DNA of 64,000 nucleotides. Source: Bacillus sp. FSL K6-3431. Lineage in GTDB: Bacteria > Bacillota > Bacilli > Bacillales > Bacillaceae_C. The position numbers and the translations under genes are program-made. The stretch spans positions 4,836,001-4,900,000 of the forward strand of contig NZ_JBBOCT010000001.1 in the NCBI RefSeq assembly GCF_038002605.1, written 5' to 3'. Below are positions 45,659 through 54,700 of this stretch, piece by piece (within the stretch, counting starts at the first letter, position 1; every line of letters starts with the position of its first letter). Under the pieces are notes generated by a model that ran no database searches, was not told the DNA's origin, and saw only the letters and a program-made list of their open reading frames with translations.

Positions 45659-45913
45659 ATGCCAACAAAAGAAGAATTAAAAGTTTTATTTAGCACAGGT
45701 AAAACACCCACGGGTGCTGATTTCGCTGGATTAATTGATGGTGTTGAAGGTCCAAAAGGGGCGACTGGTGCAAAAGGCGATAAAGGTGACACTGGTACAA
45801 CAGGCGCTGCTGGTCCTAAAGGCGATGCGGGCGCAACAGGTGCGGCAGGCTTTGGGACGAAAGCACAATACGACGCTATCATTGCTAGATTAGATGCGCT
45901 TGAAACAGTCTAA
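45659..45913 (+). CDS. Collagen-like phage fibre protein
   Basis: An 84-residue protein. Residues 1-30 (MPTKEELKVLFSTGKTPTGA plus DFAGLIDGVE) resemble phage head-fibre anchoring domains. Residues 31-64 hold about eleven Gly-X-Y triplets (GPKGATGAKGDKGDTG and on) that can form a collagen triple helix, then a short trimer-type helix. TTAGGAG precedes ATG. Likely a virion surface fibre. Confidence 0.8.
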   Translation: MPTKEELKVLFSTGKTPTGADFAGLIDGVEGPKGATGAKGDKGDTGTTGAAGPKGDAGATGAAGFGTKAQYDAIIARLDALETV

Positions 45914-45930
45914 GATCCAGAAGCTTAAGC

Positions 45931-45960
45931 GAGGGTGGATAAATTCCACTCTCTTTTTTA
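45931..45960 (+). terminator. Terminator after capsid/tail tube genes
   Basis: GAG-GTGGA / TCCAC-CTC hairpin followed by TTTTTT. It would reduce transcription of the tail genes relative to capsid and tube. Confidence 0.75.
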
Positions 45961-45982
45961 TACAAATTGGAGGGATTAAACC

Positions 45983-46372
45983 ATGTCAATTATTAAAATT
46001 GATTTACAGAAACCAGAGATAGATTTTGAAATAGGCGGTTTAGAGTTTAAATACAGTTATGCCGACAAATCACTCGTTGAAGAATCGAAACAAATGGACA
46101 AAATTCTAAAAGAAGTTGAGTCTATCGAACCAGAAGGTGAAGAAGGGTTAGAGAAGTCAAAAGAAGTCCTTAGAAAAGGATATGACTTACTTCTTGGCGA
46201 TGGAGCGTTTGATAAAATTTATCCGTTAAATGAATCGTGCTTTGACTTGGCAATTATTTTATTTAAATTACGAAAAAGCATAAACGATGAATTGGATAGG
46301 CGTGGAGAGGGTTATAAGGCGACACAACAAGAAAAAGCCAAGAAGTACATTCAAAACAAAAAGAAAAAGTAG
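45983..46372 (+). CDS. Tail assembly chaperone-like protein
   Basis: A 129-residue helical protein (INKIDLQKP-like start MSIIKIDLQKPEIDFEIGGL, basic end KKYIQNKKKK) in the chaperone slot between tail tube and tape measure. No frame-fusing shift into the next gene was found: a stop codon blocks the needed frame. Confidence 0.65.
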   Translation: MSIIKIDLQKPEIDFEIGGLEFKYSYADKSLVEESKQMDKILKEVESIEPEGEEGLEKSKEVLRKGYDLLLGDGAFDKIYPLNESCFDLAIILFKLRKSINDELDRRGEGYKATQQEKAKKYIQNKKKK

Positions 46373-46382
46373 GTGAAAGCTT

Positions 46383-46979
46383 ATGTTTTCGCTTGCTTAT
46401 CCACTGACTGAGAGTGTAGAAATTGACGGTGTTACTTATTCACTTGATTTGAGTTTCGATAATGTTCTTAGGCTTATTGATTTGATGGGTGATCAAGAAA
46501 TAGATGATGTAACCCAAGTAGAAACAGGTTTAGAAATGCTATTAAATGTTTGTTTTTTATTCGACATTGAGAAACAAGGAAAGTTATTATCTTCTCTTTT
46601 TGAAAAAGTCCTTGCCGTTGGTGAAGAAGATGAACAGGCTGTTGACATCAAAGGGAATCCGATGCCATCAGCTCAGGGAGACCAAAAAGAGTCGTATTCA
46701 TTGACTGAGGATGCTAACTATATATACGCATCGTTTTTGCAGTGCTACGACATGGATTTACATGAGCAGCAAGGAAAGCTTCACTGGGAAAAGTTCAAGG
46801 CACTCTTAGGAGGATTATCCGAAGACACTATCTTCCGAAAAGTAATAGATATCCGAACGATGCCATTACCTACTGGTAAAGGTACTGAGAAAGAGCGAGA
46901 GAATATAAAGAAACTGAAAAAAGCTTATGCCTTAAAAGGGCAAGAAATTGATTTTGACGATGAAGATGAAGACCAATGA
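46383..46979 (+). CDS. Gp15-family phage tail protein
   Basis: A 198-residue protein of the bacteriophage Gp15 family: FSLAYPLTESVEIDGVTYSLDLSFDNVLRLIDLM at the start and LHEQQGKLHWEKFKALLGGLSEDTIFRKVIDIRTMPLP later. Thought to be a tail assembly chaperone partner. GGTGAAAG lies before ATG. Confidence 0.82.
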   Translation: MFSLAYPLTESVEIDGVTYSLDLSFDNVLRLIDLMGDQEIDDVTQVETGLEMLLNVCFLFDIEKQGKLLSSLFEKVLAVGEEDEQAVDIKGNPMPSAQGDQKESYSLTEDANYIYASFLQCYDMDLHEQQGKLHWEKFKALLGGLSEDTIFRKVIDIRTMPLPTGKGTEKERENIKKLKKAYALKGQEIDFDDEDEDQ

Positions 46980-46991
46980 CTATGAATATTC

Positions 46992-47016
46992 AAGAATCCT
47001 ATGGGTTCTTTTTTTA
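46992..47016 (+). terminator. Terminator/attenuator before the Com-like gene
   Basis: AAGAATCC / GGGTTCTT stem (one wobble) with TTTTTTT after it. It would lower transcription into the tape measure gene, or need antitermination. Confidence 0.7.
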
Positions 47017-47040
47017 TTGCCTTAGAAGGGCGGTGGGACT

Positions 47041-47169
47041 ATCAATAAAACGAACGAATTAAAAACCGTTAGATGCGATCAATGCAATAAAAAACTAGGC
47101 ATGATATCTGGTAGAGCTGAGATTAAATGTCCTAGATGCGGATTAATAAATTATATAAGTAAAAATTAG
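47041..47169 (+). CDS. Com-like zinc-finger protein
   Basis: A 42-residue frame ELKTVRCDQCNKKLG then AEIKCPRCGLINYISKN: two CxxC pairs in the spacing of phage Mu Com, an RNA-binding translational activator. There is no ATG, GTG or TTG between an upstream in-frame TAG (47023) and the first Cys. AAGGGCGG lies 7 nt before ATC-AAT-AAA, so ATC may be the start. It ends 4 nt before a hairpin that hides the tape-measure ribosome binding site. No mom-like modification gene is present. Confidence 0.6.
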   Translation: MNKTNELKTVRCDQCNKKLGMISGRAEIKCPRCGLINYISKN

Positions 47170-47173
47170 AGGG

Positions 47174-47229
47174 TCACCGAACCCCAAGCGTAAAGGCTTA
47201 TAGCCTGTAAAAGTCGTGAGGGGCGGTGA
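47174..47229 (+). promoter_or_regulatory. Hairpin masking the tape-measure ribosome binding site
   Basis: TCACCG (47174-47179) plus CCCC (47182-47185) pair with GGGG (47220-47223) plus CGGTGA (47224-47229): 10 GC-rich pairs broken only by AA. The 3' arm is the ribosome binding site of the tape measure gene. An inner hairpin AGGCT / AGCCT fills the loop. Translation could be opened by a ribosome finishing the Com-like gene, or by the Com-like protein. Confidence 0.65.
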
Positions 47230-47234
47230 TTAAC

Positions 47235-50003
47235 ATAGCTGATGGAAGGATAGTAATTGATGTCTTGTTAGATGATGGCAGCGTAGTTAAAGGCGTAGGT
47301 AACATCGACAAGCAATTAGGCGGTCTCCAAGGTAGCGGAGAAAAGGGTGCTCTAGGTATCGGTAAGATCGTTACAGCTCTAGGGTTAGTTTCTCTGGCCA
47401 ACAAGGGAATAAGTATGATCAAAGATTCCATTGGGAAGGCTTTTGGTCGTATTGATACCATGGAACAATTCGAGCGAGTCATGACAACATTAACCGGTTC
47501 ATCCGAAAAGGCAAATGAAGTTTTGGGAACTGTTAGTGATACCGTAACAGGGACAGCCTATGGTCTTGATGTCGGAGCTAAAGCAGTGCAAGGCTTCGTA
47601 ACATCCAACATGGAAGTTGATAAGGCTACCGAAACGTTTGGTAATTGGGCTGATGCTGTAGCCTTTTACGGAGATGGAACAAACGCTACGTTAGGCAGTG
47701 TTACTGACGCTTTGGCAAAGGCAACTGCAAAAGGCAAAATACAGATGGATACGATGAATAGCCTTGCGGAAGCCGGAATTCCAGTTATGCAGATTTACGC
47801 AGATGCTACAGGACAATCCGTTGAAGATGTTGCGGATGCTATGTCAAAAGGTAAAATAGATGCAACAAAATTCCGCGAAGTAATGAACAAGGCGATGGCA
47901 GAAGGTACAAAGAACTTTAAGTCCATCGAAGGAGCAGCTAAAGAAGCCGGGGCATCGTGGACAGGCTCATTTGACAACATGAGGGCAGCCGTAGCTCGTG
48001 GTGTTATTGCCATTATCCAAAATATTGATCAAATGCTTACTGATAACGGTTTGCCGGATATGAGAGCAATGATATCTACATTCGGTAAACAGTTTGAGGA
48101 CGTCTTGAAAAAGGCTGCTGACGCAATTCCTAAAGTAGTTAATAAAATTAAGAAAATTTACGAAACTCTTGAACCGTGGTTGCCGTTAATTCAGGCAGTC
48201 GCAATCGGAATAGGGACATTTGTGGGTGCAATCGCAACAATGAACACAGCAATGGCTGTTGCAACTAAGGTATGGGGCGCATTGAAACTCGCTTTTTCCA
48301 TTAGTCCTTGGGGATTAGCTATAGCGGGTCTCATAGCGGCAGTTGTCCTTATTTATGTTTACTGGGAGCCGATTTCCAAGTTCTTTATCGATTTGTGGGA
48401 AAAGATAAAAGTGTCCGCTCTTTCCATTTGGGAAGTTATAACCAAATCATGGGCTGATGCAGTAGCCTATTTCAAAGACTTATGGGAGCCGATAGGTACA
48501 TTCTTTTCGGATATGTGGAGAGATTTCTCAGCGGCTGCTACAGGGCTTTGGGATGAAGTAACGGGCGTGTGGAATCGTTCAGTTGATGGTCTTAAAATGA
48601 TGTGGAGCGGTATTACTAGGTTCTTTACGAAGTTATGGACTGACATACAGACTGTAGCGAGTTCCGCGTGGGAAATTATAAAAAATGTTATCCTTGGACC
48701 AATCCTTTTGTTAATTAACTTGGTAACAGGAGACATGGAAGCATTTAAATACAATCTACTAGCGATCTGGATCAATATATCCGAAGCTGCAGGGAGGATA
48801 TGGGGAGTTTTAGTTGATAACATTTTTCGAGCTTTAGGATTTCTAGAAGGTATCTTTGAAAAAGCGATGGATTCTATATTTAACATTCTCATTAGAGTCT
48901 GGACGTTTATAGATAATCTATGGCGTTCGGCGTTAGATCTTTTAATCGGAGATACTAATAAATCTTTTCTAGCGATAAAGTGGCATATTGAAGATGCGAT
49001 GGAAGCTGTATGGATGTTGATAGAGACCGTATGGAATTATGTAAAAGAGACATTCCTTAATGCCACAGCATTTTTGAAAGCACTTGTAACTGGCGACTTC
49101 GCTGTCATGAAAGACCTTGTTAGTGAGCAAATGACTTTAATAAAAGACACCATTAAGAATGTATGGGAAAATATAAAGATTATTTTTAGCAGTGTTTTAT
49201 CAGCAGTATGGAATATAGTAAAAGCTAAGTTTGGCCAATTGAAAAATAGCGCAATACTGAACATGGCAAATATGTTAGAGAGTATAATTTCAATCTGGGC
49301 ATCAATTAAGAGTTTCTTTTCAACAACTCTTACAAACATCTGGAAGGACCTAAAAAGCAAGTTTACCGGCATGAGAACTACATCAAAAACCGAGATGAAT
49401 GGCGCTTACACAAACATCAAAGACGCGTGGAACAAAGTGGTTGCATTTCTAAAGGCAATCAACCTTAAGCAGATTGGTATAGATATCATTAGAGGGCTTA
49501 TCAAAGGTATATCAAGCATGGATGGTGCTGTAAAAAATGCTGTAAGCAAGGTCGTCAGCGGCATTAAGGGCAAGATCACAAGCGCGCTGAAAATCAAGTC
49601 ACCATCCCAATGGATGCGAGACATGATTGGTAAAAACATGATGATCGGATGGAAGGTCGGAATTGATAAAGAAAAAGGATCAGTGCTTAAGAAGTCTAAG
49701 CAAATGACTGACTGGATGAAGCCTGATGTTCCAAGCAGTGGCGGATTTGTAAATAAATTACGTGGTGTGACAGCTCCTATTGGGAATGTGATGCCTATTA
49801 GTGCTGCTGGTAATACATCATCAACAAGGGATGCTCCAACCGCAAAATCAGTTGGATCTACCGATAAATATACCATCGAAGTAGTCACCAATTTGAATGG
49901 CAGGGAAATCGCGAGAGAAACCGTTGATGATATAACAAATTTACAAGGTAGAAAAGCTAACAGAAAAAAGAAATCTCCTAAACTAAGGGGGTCGTTCGCT
50001 TGA
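47235..50003 (+). CDS. Tail tape measure protein
   Basis: A 922-residue protein that sets tail length. The N-terminus ADGRIVIDVLLDDGSVVKGVGNIDKQLGGLQ and the conserved core (VAFYGDGTNATLGSVTDALAKATAKGKIQMDTMNSLAEAGIPVMQIYADATG) are typical; hydrophobic spans lie near 325-385. GGCGG at 47222-47226 is 8 nt before ATA-GCT-GAT, where relatives usually have ATG. The only standard codon nearby, GTG at 47226, is inside the ribosome binding site and would add three residues. Its 3' end overlaps the next gene by 4 bp. Confidence 0.88.
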   Translation: MADGRIVIDVLLDDGSVVKGVGNIDKQLGGLQGSGEKGALGIGKIVTALGLVSLANKGISMIKDSIGKAFGRIDTMEQFERVMTTLTGSSEKANEVLGTVSDTVTGTAYGLDVGAKAVQGFVTSNMEVDKATETFGNWADAVAFYGDGTNATLGSVTDALAKATAKGKIQMDTMNSLAEAGIPVMQIYADATGQSVEDVADAMSKGKIDATKFREVMNKAMAEGTKNFKSIEGAAKEAGASWTGSFDNMRAAVARGVIAIIQNIDQMLTDNGLPDMRAMISTFGKQFEDVLKKAADAIPKVVNKIKKIYETLEPWLPLIQAVAIGIGTFVGAIATMNTAMAVATKVWGALKLAFSISPWGLAIAGLIAAVVLIYVYWEPISKFFIDLWEKIKVSALSIWEVITKSWADAVAYFKDLWEPIGTFFSDMWRDFSAAATGLWDEVTGVWNRSVDGLKMMWSGITRFFTKLWTDIQTVASSAWEIIKNVILGPILLLINLVTGDMEAFKYNLLAIWINISEAAGRIWGVLVDNIFRALGFLEGIFEKAMDSIFNILIRVWTFIDNLWRSALDLLIGDTNKSFLAIKWHIEDAMEAVWMLIETVWNYVKETFLNATAFLKALVTGDFAVMKDLVSEQMTLIKDTIKNVWENIKIIFSSVLSAVWNIVKAKFGQLKNSAILNMANMLESIISIWASIKSFFSTTLTNIWKDLKSKFTGMRTTSKTEMNGAYTNIKDAWNKVVAFLKAINLKQIGIDIIRGLIKGISSMDGAVKNAVSKVVSGIKGKITSALKIKSPSQWMRDMIGKNMMIGWKVGIDKEKGSVLKKSKQMTDWMKPDVPSSGGFVNKLRGVTAPIGNVMPISAAGNTSSTRDAPTAKSVGSTDKYTIEVVTNLNGREIARETVDDITNLQGRKANRKKKSPKLRGSFA

Positions 50004-50692
50004 TTTTTAATGGAATTGAAAAGGATTATATCAGGGTGACAAGGGAATTTTTTAGACCTCCTACACCCCCGATCGAATTTCAAACAAGACCAAATGCAAA
50101 AGGTGGAGCAAGGACAAAGAGGAAAAGATTTACCGATCTAATATTACCTGTTCCAATCGTGGTCAGAAGTAAAACGACAATAGAAGATTTAAAGGAAGAC
50201 TTGTCAAATTGGCTAGTTCATACCGAACCGAAGAAGTTGATTTTTAAAGATAAACCCAATCGGCATTATTTAGCTGAATATGAAAGTATGGAATTAGACG
50301 AAAAGGTAAATTACGCAAAAGGAGTAATCAATTTTTATTTGGCAGAAGGCTATAGGTTCGGTCCCGAACAAGCCTTGAACTTAACTCTCACCACCAAAAC
50401 CTTTACCATTGGGGGTCAAGAATCAACCGTGTGGGAAAGCTACACAAGATTTACGGTGCCACAATCAAGCTACACACTCGAAAGCAACGTGGGAAAGATC
50501 ATCCTAAAATATGATTTTATTGCAGGCGATGTTTTGGAAATCGACTATCGAACGCGCGATGTGTTTTTAAACGGCAAGGATTTGGCGGTTTCGGTGCAGT
50601 TAGAAACGGTGTGGTTTGAGTTGCCAGTAGGTAGTGTGCAGTTGAAAGCTAGTCATGCTACTGAGTTGAAATATAGTGAGAGATTTTATTAA
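50000..50692 (+). CDS. Distal tail protein (Dit-like)
   Basis: A 230-residue baseplate hub protein linking tail tube and fibre. MIFNGIEKDYIRVTREFFRPPTPPIEF and FTDLILPVPIVVRSKTTIEDLKEDLSNWLVHTEPKKLIFKD fit Dit of Gram-positive siphophages. TTG start at 50000 after AAGGGGG. Confidence 0.85.
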   Translation: MIFNGIEKDYIRVTREFFRPPTPPIEFQTRPNAKGGARTKRKRFTDLILPVPIVVRSKTTIEDLKEDLSNWLVHTEPKKLIFKDKPNRHYLAEYESMELDEKVNYAKGVINFYLAEGYRFGPEQALNLTLTTKTFTIGGQESTVWESYTRFTVPQSSYTLESNVGKIILKYDFIAGDVLEIDYRTRDVFLNGKDLAVSVQLETVWFELPVGSVQLKASHATELKYSERFY

Positions 50693-50707
50693 TTGGAGGG
50701 ATTATTT

Positions 50708-50896
50708 ATGGGTAATGCAGCAGAAATATTTGTGTTAAAGCCACTAGATGTTGGTTTCGGTATCGAAAAAATTCAAATCACAGACTACAGTATTCCACAA
50801 CTTGATAGAATCGAAAAGAAACTGGACAGCGTCCTGAACATTTTGGAGAATGGGGAGCTGTCCAGTTCTTTTGAGAAAGAACTAACTCGTAAATGA
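50708..50896 (+). CDS. 62-residue phage protein, hypothetical
   Basis: ATG at 50708 after GGAGGG. It contains FVLKPLDVGFGIEKIQITDYSIPQLDRIEKKLDSVLNILEN with a short coiled coil. It is co-translated with the next small gene; no family recognised. Confidence 0.6.
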   Translation: MGNAAEIFVLKPLDVGFGIEKIQITDYSIPQLDRIEKKLDSVLNILENGELSSSFEKELTRK

Positions 50897-51012
50897 TCAA
50901 TGACTTTATTAACCTAACTCAAGGTCAGCTGTTAATTAAGTACTGGTGGATTTGGTTAACGATACTATTAATTGCATCTACTTCTTATTATCTCAATAAA
51001 AATAAGAATTAA
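50893..51012 (+). CDS. 39-residue membrane peptide
   Basis: It starts MINDFINLTQGQLLIKYWWI, with a single membrane span and the tail KNKN. The ATG overlaps the previous stop codon by 4 bp. Its end overlaps the 3' end of the leftward gene by 4 bp. A membrane peptide in a tail operon is unusual; an accessory lysis or exclusion role is possible. Confidence 0.5.
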   Translation: MINDFINLTQGQLLIKYWWIWLTILLIASTSYYLNKNKN

Positions 51013-51644
51013 AGGCAAAAACACACAAATTCTTTACCGAAATCAGATAACTGTATTTCTTCTGTAAGTGCATTATCTCTACCACCAACAGAAAAATTAC
51101 CAGTGTAAGTTACGATAAAGCCATAACTTCTTAATCGACCTACTGCTCCTAGAATGGCATATTCGCTCATTTCATTACTAGTGATATTATTTACTGGTAT
51201 TATCCGATCTTGATCATAAAGCATTGCCATCATTTCACATTCTGACAAAGTCATGGATGAAAGAGTATCTAAGAAAAATAATGATTTATCAAAACTTTTG
51301 ATGGTTGTACCATTAAGCAATGCATTAATAAGGAATTGCACCAAACATTCCTTTTTAAACTGAATATTTTCTTTTTCTACTTGATTATTGATCTTTTCAA
51401 TTAAGGCTATCAAAGAATCATCATCATGCGTTTGTTTATTTAAAAGGTCCTTATAAGATTGCTCCATACTATTAATTTTAGAGGAAACTTCTTTGTAAAA
51501 TGATTCTATCCTTTGATATTTCGTTTTATCTCTGTTGGTTGTATATAGTGCTGCCAAGCTACCGCCAACATAAGGAATAAGGTTTAACCCTACTTCATAA
51601 ACGGTACTGCGAATATTATTGGTGTTTTGTTCTTCTTTACTAAT
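51009..51644 (-). CDS. Leftward moron gene inside the tail operon, unknown function
   Basis: About 211 residues if read from an ATT at 51644. The TTG at 51557 would give 182 but cut off the coding-like VGLNLIPYVGGSLAALY. A hydrophobic/amphipathic N-terminal stretch is followed by a long helical part (residues 40-100) and a C-terminal winged-helix-like part ending GKEFVCFCL. AGGAGGTG lies 10 nt before the ATT. One missing A after GTG-AAT-AAA would restore a normal start (MNKTISKEEQ), so a fresh deletion or sequence error is possible. It has its own control region and points against the late operon, so it is probably expressed in the lysogen. Confidence 0.6.
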   Translation of the reverse strand: MSKEEQNTNNIRSTVYEVGLNLIPYVGGSLAALYTTNRDKTKYQRIESFYKEVSSKINSMEQSYKDLLNKQTHDDDSLIALIEKINNQVEKENIQFKKECLVQFLINALLNGTTIKSFDKSLFFLDTLSSMTLSECEMMAMLYDQDRIIPVNNITSNEMSEYAILGAVGRLRSYGFIVTYTGNFSVGGRDNALTEEIQLSDFGKEFVCFCL

Positions 51645-51657
51645 TGTTTATTCACCT

Positions 51658-51675
51658 CCTATCTACCAAGATAGG
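51658..51675. promoter_or_regulatory. Palindrome at the ribosome binding site of the leftward gene
   Basis: CCTATCT-ACCA-AGATAGG, a perfect 7-bp inverted repeat. Read leftward, its end merges with the AGGAGGTG ribosome binding site. It may be an operator or an RNA hairpin limiting translation. Confidence 0.55.
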
Positions 51676-51704
51676 TATATATTACCACAGAAAGGAGGAA
51701 ACCA

Positions 51705-54700
51705 ATGTCAGAGATTTATATCTTTAGTCAAGATGATGAACTCTTAACAATATTAACTGAAGAAACAGGGCTTAATAGCGCACCGTTCAGAGATGAAAAA
51801 AACAGTGTAGCTAGTGAGCCTTTTGTATTTACCGTTGACGCTGATGAAGATCGTGCCAAACACGTAAAAGAAGAAAATCGAGTCGTCTTTAAAGATAAGG
51901 ACGGTTTTTTTCGCGAAATGGTAATTAAAGAGTTAGACGATACCGACAATAACGACGGTCCACAAACGATGGCAACTTGTCTCCCTGCATGGCTCGATGA
52001 GTTAAGTGAGCATTACGTCTTAGACAAACGCTATACGGACAAGGAAGCACAACTACCTTTAAATGATGCCTTAGCCGGTACACGTTACATCGGTGCGGTC
52101 GAAGTAAGTCTTGGACTAGCATCTACTAACTTTTATCGCCTATCGAGCGTTGATTGCATCTGGAAGATCATTAGCGTATGGGGTGGAGAATTTAAGGATG
52201 TCGTAGAGTTTACTGGTAATAAAATTACAACTAGGAAAATACTACTCTTGCAACGTTTAGGTGCTGATAATGGTGCAAGATTCGAAATTGACCATAATAT
52301 CGAAGAAATCCAACGTACAGTCTTATCCTATCCTAAAACAGCTATGTACGGATGGGGTGCATCATTAGAGACAGAAGGCGGTGGTCACACTCGTTATATC
52401 GATTTTGCGAATGTTGAGTGGTCAGTGGCTAAAGGTGATCCAGTCGATAAGCCGAAAGGTCAAACGTGGGTTGGTGACCCTGATGCTTTGCTTAAATATG
52501 GTCGTAAACATGATGGTCAACTCTTACATCGATTTTCTGAATTTAGCAATCAAGATTACGAAGATCCAGAAGAATTACTGTGGGCAACATGGAATAATCT
52601 CCAAGATAACAAAGAGCCTGTGGTTAATTACAAACTGTCCGTTGACTTGCTAGACAAAGATGTGAGCCTTGGTGATGGCGCTGTAGCTATTGATCGACAA
52701 TTTGCTAGACCAATAGAAATACAGACTAGGGTTATTGCTATCGAGTACGACTTACTAGACATCGAGGGTACAGCGGTCGTTGAAATGGGTCAGTTTTTAA
52801 ATTTAGGCGATGATGATATCTATCGTGACATCGAGGATTTGAAAAATGAAGTCACTAAACCAAGACCAACGAAACCAATCACAGATGAAAGCTTTCCAGA
52901 TATTGTTCCAGGCATTCCGGTTAACATTGTTACAGATGCAGCAATGGGTGCGATTCAACTTTATTGGGAATACGATTCGGAAGTCTATATCAGTCATTAT
53001 GAAGTCTATGGATCACAGGTAGCTGACTTTGTACCGGATAGTCAACATTTACTATGGCGAGGTCGAGTAAGTACTTTTGTCCACACAGTCGGCACAGATC
53101 AAACATGGTACTACTATCTTAGAGCTGTAAATACTCGTGGAACTGCAAGTTCGTTTAGTCAACGGGTATCAGCTAGTACTTACAGAGTAATGTCAGACGA
53201 TATTCTTTTCGGAGAACTTATCGCAGATCATTTTAAAGATGGATTAGACATTGCCGACAAACTCACCCAAAACACGATTGATAGAATTAACGAAGGACCA
53301 ATGCAAGAGATTGTGTACACTCAGCAGGAAATAGCAGCTACAGAAGATAGATTGCTATCCCAGCTTAATAGTGAAATTGGTGATGTCAATGCGTCAATTA
53401 GTAGCTTGCTAGATCGAACTAAAGGAATTGAAGGTACAATCACATCTATTAATCAAGAAGTTGATGACATAGAGGGTAAGTTATTAACGACAATAACGAA
53501 ATTAACAAACCTAGATGGTGTGGTAAGTGCTCAGGAAACGACTTTACAACAGCATGCAGGATTAATTTCTGCAAAAGCTGAAAAATCTGAGGTTTACACA
53601 AAAACACAGACAAATAACTTACTTGGTAATAAAGTAGATTTTTCTGTTTATAGTAACAAAATGTCTAGTTTGGATATATCTATTAATGGTATTAATCAGA
53701 CGGTGAGCAATACTCAGGCTACTGTAAATAAACATACTGGCGAGATCGCTACAGCTAAGAGTGATATTTCGGCGATTGATCAAAAAGCAGAAGGCATTTC
53801 AACACAGGTGTCAAGCTTACGAAATGATTTGTCGTCCACACAAAGCCAAGTTGCGGCTATTAATGTTAAGGCTGATGGGATTATATCGACTGTGGAAAAT
53901 ATACAGATTGGTGGGAGCAACCTACTACTCGATAGTAGGATAAAAAACATAACATCAAATAACAGTACGAATTACCCAATAACAACAGAAGTACTTACCG
54001 AGAATGGATTGACATTTAGGAGAGTAAGACCTGCACCAAACAGTCCAAACCCTATAATCAGTTTATACGAGACAATTCCAGGGAGCGATATAACAGATAG
54101 GCACTGGGCAGGGCAGGATATAACATTCTCTATTCGTGTAAGAGCGTCTATCAAAGGGGTGGCGATAACCCTCAGACCATGGGTAACAACTACAACAGCA
54201 AGACCACCTACAGTTAGTATCGTATCTAACGGAGAGTGGCAGACAATTTCATGCGTATGGAAAGTACCAGACAATGTACAGACAAGCTCTACAATCAGGT
54301 TTATGCCTGCAATAACATCAAATATGTCTGGGCAATACCTAGATATATGGGGTTATCAGATTGAAAAAAGCAACAAGGCTTCCGATTGGAGACCTGCTGT
54401 TGAGGATGGGGAAAAGAGGTTAACAAAAGCCGAATCATCAATTGAACAAACAGCGAAAGATATACTCCTTAAAGTCAATAAAGATGGCGTCATAGCATCT
54501 ATCAACCTATCGCCAGAAGGTGTCAGAATCAATGGTAACAAGCATCATATTACAGGCCAAACACTTATCGATGACGCAGTAATAGGCACGGCAGCCATGG
54601 CGAATCTTTCCGTCACCAATGCAAAACTAGGTTTACTTTCGGTAGGCACAGCGCAAATGCAGAATTTATCCGTGGTGAATGGGAAGATAGGAAACCTTGC

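Noticed and set aside
45631..45882. Leftward proline-alanine rich open frame
   Set aside because: It is the reverse reading of the collagen-like repeat.
45983..46979. Frameshift fusion of the two tail chaperone genes
   Set aside because: The A-rich stretch GAAAAAG exists, but the -1 frame stops soon and the frame of the second gene has a TGA between the two.
47041..47169. Com-mom type DNA modification system
   Set aside because: Only the Com-like part is present; no acyltransferase-like mom gene exists anywhere in the prophage.
49406..50083. 225-residue leftward open frame
   Set aside because: Antisense shadow of the tape measure end; no start signal and low-complexity hydrophobic content.
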